Assembly (NCBI GenBank): GCA_015143295.1
Contig: CM026554.1
Span: 54,186,627-54,250,626, forward strand
Length of the DNA stretch: 64,000 nt
From: Tetracentron sinense
Taxonomy: Eukaryota; Streptophyta; Magnoliopsida; Trochodendrales; Trochodendraceae
Direction of reading: 5' to 3'
Part shown: one piece after another, positions 58,617 through 64,000 of the stretch
How positions within the stretch are numbered: the first letter of the stretch is position 1
Layout: each line of letters starts with the position of its first letter
Made by a program: the position numbers and the translations under genes
The notes under the pieces: model-generated
Told to the model about the DNA's origin: nothing
The model's input: only the letters and a program-made list of their open reading frames with translations
Databases searched by the model: none

Positions 58617-59114
58617 ATGAATATGATGAAGTCATTCCCTGCAGTTTGTTTCTTAGTTTTGACGGTCTCTACTCAAATCCGGTTCATTGTTCAATTCACT
58701 CGCCTTCCATTTATCATAAACCCTCAAGACCCTGTAACAGGTGATGAGGTTTCAAATTGCTTGATGCACCTTCCTGTAAACATTTTTTTCCTCTTTTTGT
58801 TTTTAGGTGGGGGTGTTAAATACTTTAACATGCCGACAGAAACTCGAATTGATTAATTGTGTCATCTTGTTCTAGGTAGCCACAACGATTGTGATTGTGA
58901 TATCAAGAAGAAGCCACCACCGTGTGAAAGTGGTGCCAAGAAGGCCCTGATTTTTTTATTTTTTTGGGTAATAGAGGGTTCCTTCGAGGCAAGGACTAGT
59001 CCCTTTGGGTATCCGCACCAACCCACTCTGAATTTTCCCTACGGACACCAAGGTAAGTCGAGGAGTGGGAGTTCAACACAACCACAGCGAGCAAACACGG
59101 GATATGCTAGCTAA
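58617..59114 (+). CDS. candidate small secreted protein gene (uncertain)
   Basis: A possible two-exon gene: 58617-58740 (ATG, hydrophobic N-terminus MNMMKSFPAVCFLVLTVST like a signal peptide, then INPQDPVTG) and 58876-59114 (SHNDCDCDIKKKPPPCESG). It would be spliced at CAG|GTGATG and TTCTAG|GT in phase. An alternative acceptor at about 58807 gives a short ending. The C-terminal half after CESGAKK looks random and may not be coding. I do not recognise the family. A TATA box lies upstream. Confidence 0.28.
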
Positions 59115-59532
59115 GTTTTTAAGAAAAAAGAGTTTCAGTCGAAAAGAACACCAGGAGGGTGATATTTGTAAGAATATCCTGGTTCATCAATTTAGAAGTA
59201 AAGCCTACTGCACACAAATAGAAAAGCTACACTAGAGAAGGCTATTGTTTTTACCTCTGTAGATACTGGCTGTTTACTGGAATCACTACGAGACCTTTTC
59301 ATATATGTGTACTTGTTCTGATGGTTGCCGTGTCATCCCTCGTGGTTCATGCAATGCCCCATCTGCTCTTTCAAGTTGTTCATCACAAGGAAGTTGTCAA
59401 TAAGTTAATTGTAGGTAGCTTCGAAAAGTATCCTGACTTCTTCGGTTCACAACCTGGCAAGTTGACCTGGTTTGCTCAACAGAGTACTAAGATGATCTTA
59501 AGTCTGAGTAATATAACATACTACCTAGTCAT

Positions 59533-59600
59533 CCAAATGTGACCAAGCTCTAGGTACCATCCATCCAAATGTGACCAAGCTCTAGGTACCATCCAGATAT
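59533..59600. repeat. short exact tandem duplication
   Basis: ATCCAAATGTGACCAAGCTC and the following TAGGTACCATCC are repeated exactly with a period of about 36 bp. Confidence 0.9.
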
Positions 59601-59815
59601 TGGTTTGCAGTCCTGCAGATGATTCAACGAGTGCTGAGTGAAGCGGGGTGTGGAGGCAGGATTTTCTTGTACTCAAGCAAAGGTTGATTGAAAATGTTAG
59701 TAATATTTTGGAATGATTAAGTGGGTACGAGAATTGAACCCACCATTTTCATGCATACATGTGTGTAAATGAAATGTAATGCATGTGAATCTTTAAAGCT
59801 TGAATTATATAAAGT

Positions 59816-60240
59816 AGAAAATGCTAGCCCCAGTCGCAAACTTCCAAACTCTCACTGTGGTTGTGACATGTGTCACTACTTTTCCTAGTTACTCATAGAA
59901 CCAGTGGAAACCATAATTTCTCCTTTGACAAAAATTATTTACTTAACCAGGGGGGAGCAATGACAGGTATTGCACCTACAGTGACAGTTTGGAAGAAATT
60001 TAAAATGTGGGGCTAGCACTCTCTTAATATAAAGAGTTCTAGCCCTCATAATTTTTTCGAACTCTCACTGTGGGTACAACACCTGGCATTACTACTCTTC
60101 AATAGGTTAAGAAAACAAAATTTTTAAGGAAGTTAAGGTTTCATATAGGTTCGCACGGTAAAAGGAAAAGTACTGGCACTTGTCGCTACCACAATAAGAG
60201 TTTGGAAGTTTGTCTTTGGGTCTAGCGTTTCTCTTATATG
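59816..60240. mobile_element. two adjacent MITE-like repeats with GCTAGCCCC ends
   Basis: The first (about 59819-60023) runs from AATGCTAGCCCCAGTCGC to GGGGCTAGCACTC, with inner arms ACTCTCACTGTGGTTG and its partner CTACAGTGACAGTTTGG. The second (about 60024-60240) repeats the same arms (TCTAGCCCTCA, ACTCTCACTGTGGG, then AAGAGTTTGGAAGTT, GGGTCTAGCG). Arms pair within each copy. No clear target duplication is visible, so the superfamily is open. Confidence 0.55.
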
Positions 60241-60246
60241 TACAAC

Positions 60247-60249
<3 letters not shown>

Positions 60250-60281
<32 letters not shown>
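60250..60281. repeat. (TA)n microsatellite
   Basis: An uninterrupted TA run of about 16 units. Between 60300 and 61040 no gene or repeat with definable ends was seen. Confidence 0.9.
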
Positions 60282-60283
<2 letters not shown>

Positions 60284-61746
60284 ATCACTTTTTTTATGAA
60301 TTATAAACTAGAACGTTTCATTCAAAAGCAATCATATTCTCCAATTAACTTTCACATGTTGTCAAGATTGTGAGAACATTGGCATAAGTAAAAAGTCAAA
60401 ACGGAATATTTTTCATCCCAACAAACATCAGCATGCTCTCATCTTCGTGTGCGTTGATCAATTCCACAGGATATAAATGGGTGATCCAAATGAAATTAAT
60501 AGTTTGGCAATGAGAGAATCCTTGCAAGGGATTGATTTATCAGACACACGAGGAATATAAATATTTTCATGATTGCAACAATGGAGACTTTTGACACAAA
60601 CCCAACTCATTTTGAGACTGAAGATCCGAATGACCGACAAATGTATCTCCCTGATAGCTCGAGGCAACAAAGTGAACATGTAGTTCCATTAAGAGCACGG
60701 GACATCGTCGTCAGGTTAGGTGGGGGGAGAGTGCTATGGACCCCACCTAACTTAGGCACATTTTCCAAACACTTACCTACCTTTATGTAGACAGGAAGGA
60801 ACCTAAACCATGATTGTGACCTAGAATAGAAATGTCTAAAATATTATAAAGAATATTTTAGAACCTTTGAGGAATGAAGAAAAATGTTAGAATGTCTAGA
60901 AGGGGGTTCATAACCATTAGACTACAATAGAAGTGTCTCTAAGGATGGCATACTCTACTTTTTATAATTTCTCTTGGCTCTCTTCTTGTGTTGCTGGCTT
61001 AGAAACTATATAGGGTTGGGCTGACTCGTCTATAAAAGCAGTTTAAACTTACTCTTCTATCAAGGGTTGTCAAAATGAGTGTAACAAAATCTATGACTCA
61101 GTAGAGATAAATCTCTTACGGTACAATTCTTAGAACATAGCTGCAAATGACTATATTCATTATATATGTTGGTGTGAAATAATAAAGTGTACAACTCGGT
61201 GGAGATAGAAATGTGGATCTCATATACATGATGTATGGTGGTGTAGAATGTTCTCATTCCATCATGTCTATGAAGAGAATATTTTATAGTGCAGTCGTTT
61301 CCTGAGTAAAGACAAAAATTTTAGATAAAATACTATGATAATTTTTTAGATTTATCTTCTGAAAAAATTGAGGTTGACAGAACCTTACTTTAGAATGTGC
61401 TCATTCCATGAAGAGAATAATGTTTTAGAATTACATTCTAAAAAAGTTGAGAGTGTTATCTCATACAAGATCAGTGTGCTGAGGTTGACAAAACCTTACT
61501 TTAGATAAAGCAAATGATATAACACAATATGTTATATCAAACATCCTAAATGAATAAATGTTCAAATTCATAACCTAATTCTTGGAAAGTATATACATGA
61601 TGTATAGTAGTGTTGAATGTTTCCTAAACTAAGACACCAATGTTAGATAAACTACTATAATAATCTTTTAGATCTCTATACTGGCAAAGTTAAGTGTATC
61701 TAAACCATGTACAAGATCAACATGTCGAGGTTGATAGAACCTTACT

Positions 61747-61870
61747 TATGCTAAAAGATATGATAGGATGAGTAAGTAGACCAAAACATCATTGCATATA
61801 ACACAATATATGCTAAAAGATATGATAGGATGAGTAAGTAGACCAAAACATCATTGCATATAACACAATA
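61747..61870. repeat. exact 62-bp tandem duplication inside the array
   Basis: TATGCTAAAAGATATGATAG starts at 61747 and again at 61809, with identical sequence between. This is a recent event within one array unit. A similar recent duplication of about 70 bp (AACTTGGTGGAGAAAGAAAT) is at 62608-62730. Confidence 0.92.
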
Positions 61871-63038
61871 TATTACATCAAACATCCTGAATAAATAGAG
61901 GAAGAAATTCATAACCTAATTCTTGGAAAATAGCAGCAAATGACTCTATATACATGATGTATGGTGATGTGAAACATTCTCATTCCATCATGTCTTCTTA
62001 ACATATGAAAGTGAAGATTATTCAGTGCATTCATTCCTAAGCAAAGACAACAATATTAAGTAAACTAGTATACTAATATTAGATACCTATTCTAGCAAAG
62101 TTCAGAGTGTATTTCACCCCTTGTACAAGATCAGCATGTCGAGGTTGACAGAACCTTGCTTTAAATAAAACATATGATATGAGTATGTCGAGGTTGACAG
62201 AACCATGCGTGAAATAAAACATATGATATGATACGAGTATGTAGACCAAAACATCATTGCATTTAACACAGTATATTATATCAAACATTCTAGATGAATA
62301 CAAGATCCAATTCATAAGCCAATTATTAAAAAGTAGCAGCAATACATGATGTACGGTAGTGTGGAATGTGTTTCCTGAACAAAGACTGCAATGTTAGATA
62401 AATTACAATGATAATTTTTTAGATCCCCATTCGAACAAAATTAAGTGTATCTCGCCCTGTAAAAGATCAACGTATCAGGGTTAATGGAACTTTATTTCAG
62501 ATAAAACATAATACGGTGATATGATAGGAGAAGTAGACCAAAACATCATTATATAACACAATATATCAAACATCTTAAATGAATAAAGGTTGATAATTCA
62601 TATCGTAAAATCAATAACTTGGTGGAGAAAGAAATGTGGATCCCGTTCCATCATGTCTATAAAGGTGTGGAACACAAAATCTATAACTTGGTGGAGAAAG
62701 AAATGTGGATCCCGTTCCATCATGTCTATTAACATATAGAATTTTTACATTTGTTTCCTGAGCAAAGACAACAATATTAGATATATACTATGATAATTTA
62801 TTAGATCTCTATTCTAATAAAGCTAAAGAGTGTATTTTACCATGTACAAAAGAAGCAGTATGTCGACGTTGGTAGAACCTACTTGAGATAAAACATATGA
62901 TATGAAATGATATGAGTAAGTAGACTACAACATCATTGCATATAACACAATATACTATATCAAACATCCTAAATGAATAAAGAATCAAATTTATAACCTA
63001 ATTCTTAGAAAGTTGGCTCTATAAACATGATGTATGGT

Positions 63039-63620
63039 CAGGGGCGGAGCCAGGGGGCCGGAGGGGCCCCCACAAATATTTTGTAAATCCTTCTTCTACT
63101 AGTATGAATTGTGGGCCCCTCAATTAAAAAAAAAAAAATTAGTATACTTGGCCCCCCCAATTTTTTTTGTACTATATAATATAATGCCCCCCCCCCCCCC
63201 CCAAATTTTTGACATATATAGTGGGCCCCCCCAATGGAGTCCCCCTTATGCCCTTGAGGTTGCCACATGTCCCTATTGACACCCCTTAACTATGGTTAAA
63301 ATTCACCCAATCTCAGGGTTCACCTACTTATCCTGGTTTTTAGAAAAAAATATTTTAATAATTTTAACCTTAAGAGTTAGTGAATTAGGGTTCAAAAAGA
63401 AATTTGATATTTTTTTAAAAACCAAGGATAGGTGGGTGAATCTTAACCACAATTAAGGGGTATTAATAGGGACATGTGGTGACCTCAAAGGCATTACTGG
63501 GGAAAAAAAATATTCAAAATAAAAAAACTACCCCAAAAAATTTTTCTTGGTATCCCCAACTTCCATACCCTCAAATCAATTTTTTTTTATTACATGTATT
63601 TTGGCCCCCCGAATGAAAAG
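63039..63620. mobile_element. hAT-type insertion in the tandem array
   Basis: It starts CAGGGGCGGAGCCAGG, a common plant hAT terminus. It is flanked by the exact 8-bp duplication TGTATGGT (63031-63038 and 63621-63628), with the array continuing on both sides. The right end (CCCCCCGAATGAAAAG) is not a good inverted copy of the left. Runs of C, AT-rich DNA and a nested Mutator MITE fill it. Confidence 0.78.
63240..63495. mobile_element. Mutator-like foldback MITE (M10), nested
   Basis: The arms TGCCCTTGAGGTTGCCACAT and the right partner GTGGTGACCTCAAAGGCA pair, with the family core (TTGACACCCCTTAACTATGG, AACCAAGGATAGGTGGGTG) inside. No clean 9-bp duplication is visible. It lies within the hAT-type insertion 63039-63620. 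Confidence 0.75.
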
Positions 63621-64000
63621 TGTATGGTGGTGTTGAATGTGCTCATTCCATCATGTCTATTAGCATATGAAGAGAAGATTTTTTAGTGCATTTGCTTCCT
63701 GAGCAAAGACTCTCTCAGATAAACTATAATGACAATTTTTTAGATCCCTATTCAAACAAAGTTAAGAGTTATCTCACCATGTACAAGATTAGCATGTCGA
63801 TGTTACCGAAACCTTGAAATAAAACAAATGGTATGACATTATATGATATGATTAAGTAGACTAAATATATTATATGATATAACACAATATATTATATCAA
63901 ACATCCGTAATAAATAAATGATCAAATTCATCACCTAATTCTTCAAAAGTAGCTGTAAATGGCTCTATATACATGATGTATGGTTGTGTGAAACACGCTC

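Larger units (their letters stand above)
61050..64000. repeat. degenerate tandem array, unit about 0.36-0.39 kb, continuing past the window
   Basis: The anchor ACATGATGTATGG recurs at 61226, 61595, 61952, 62344, 63025 and 63971. Each is followed in order by TTCTCATTCCATCATGTCTA, TTCCTGAGCAAAGACA, GATAATTTTTTAGATC, TACAAGATCAGCATGTCGAGG, GATATGAGTAAGTAGACC, AACACAATATATTATATC and CATAACCTAATTCTTGG. Spacing is 369, 357, 392, 681 and 946 bp. The long ones contain an internal duplication and a 582-bp insertion. Units are diverged and some lack blocks. No coding frame is conserved between units. Confidence 0.85.

Noticed and set aside
60569-60790. 73-codon plus-strand frame
   Set aside because: No start context, domain or splice partner; its length is within chance for this region.
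1-64000. CRISPR arrays, bacterial operons, origins or insertion sequences
   Set aside because: The repeats have no spacer structure and the genes are intron-split plant genes, so prokaryotic features do not apply.

Overview
The window is nuclear DNA of a flowering plant, almost certainly a eudicot. The genes are split by AT-rich GT-AG introns of up to 4.4 kb, the proteins are plant-specific families, and the spaces between genes are full of plant-type transposable elements. Exon junctions were assigned by eye from GT/AG sites, preserved reading phase and recalled family sequence; nothing was searched or computed. I cannot name the species.

Four genes can be reconstructed. (1) 3647-13503 (+): the 3' seven exons of an APE1L-type AP endonuclease of base-excision repair; its 5' exons lie left of the window. 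(2) 19656-31282 (+): a complete seven-exon REF6/JMJ12-type JmjN-JmjC H3K27 demethylase with four C-terminal C2H2 zinc fingers (1325 aa). (3) 41763-48954 (+): a six-exon protein with five CCCH zinc fingers like Arabidopsis C3H43 (402 aa), whose C-terminal tail seems cut off by a one-base frameshift. (4) 50352-55047 (-): a three-exon RIN4-like/NOI protein (75 aa) with a 3-codon first and an 8-codon last exon. These match Arabidopsis At3g48425, At3g48430, At3g48440 and At3g48450 in the same order, so this is a conserved gene block. The genes do not form a pathway; they look like neighbours by descent. A doubtful small secreted-protein gene lies at 58617-59114.

Most of the rest is mobile DNA. A 7.4 kb Helitron (33548-40944, minus strand) fills most of the REF6-C3H spacer. 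Non-autonomous hAT elements with 8-bp target duplications are at 2269-2838, 4749-6105 (with 4973-5834 nested inside), 11005-11941 (with 11213-11589 nested inside), 43897-44884, 53541-53990 and 63039-63620. A Mutator-like foldback family has about ten copies, two with exact 9-bp target duplications; copies share the core of the arms but have different tips. Three Tourist/PIF-Harbinger-like MITEs have TTA duplications. There are L1-type and RTE-type LINE remnants and one clear tRNA-derived SINE. From about 61.05 kb to the right edge runs a degenerate tandem array with a period of about 0.36-0.39 kb, itself invaded by nested elements.

The main candidates for something undescribed are the tip-swapped Mutator foldback family, the Helitron with unidentified cargo, the set of hAT families that each carry their own dense subterminal motif, and the satellite-like array.
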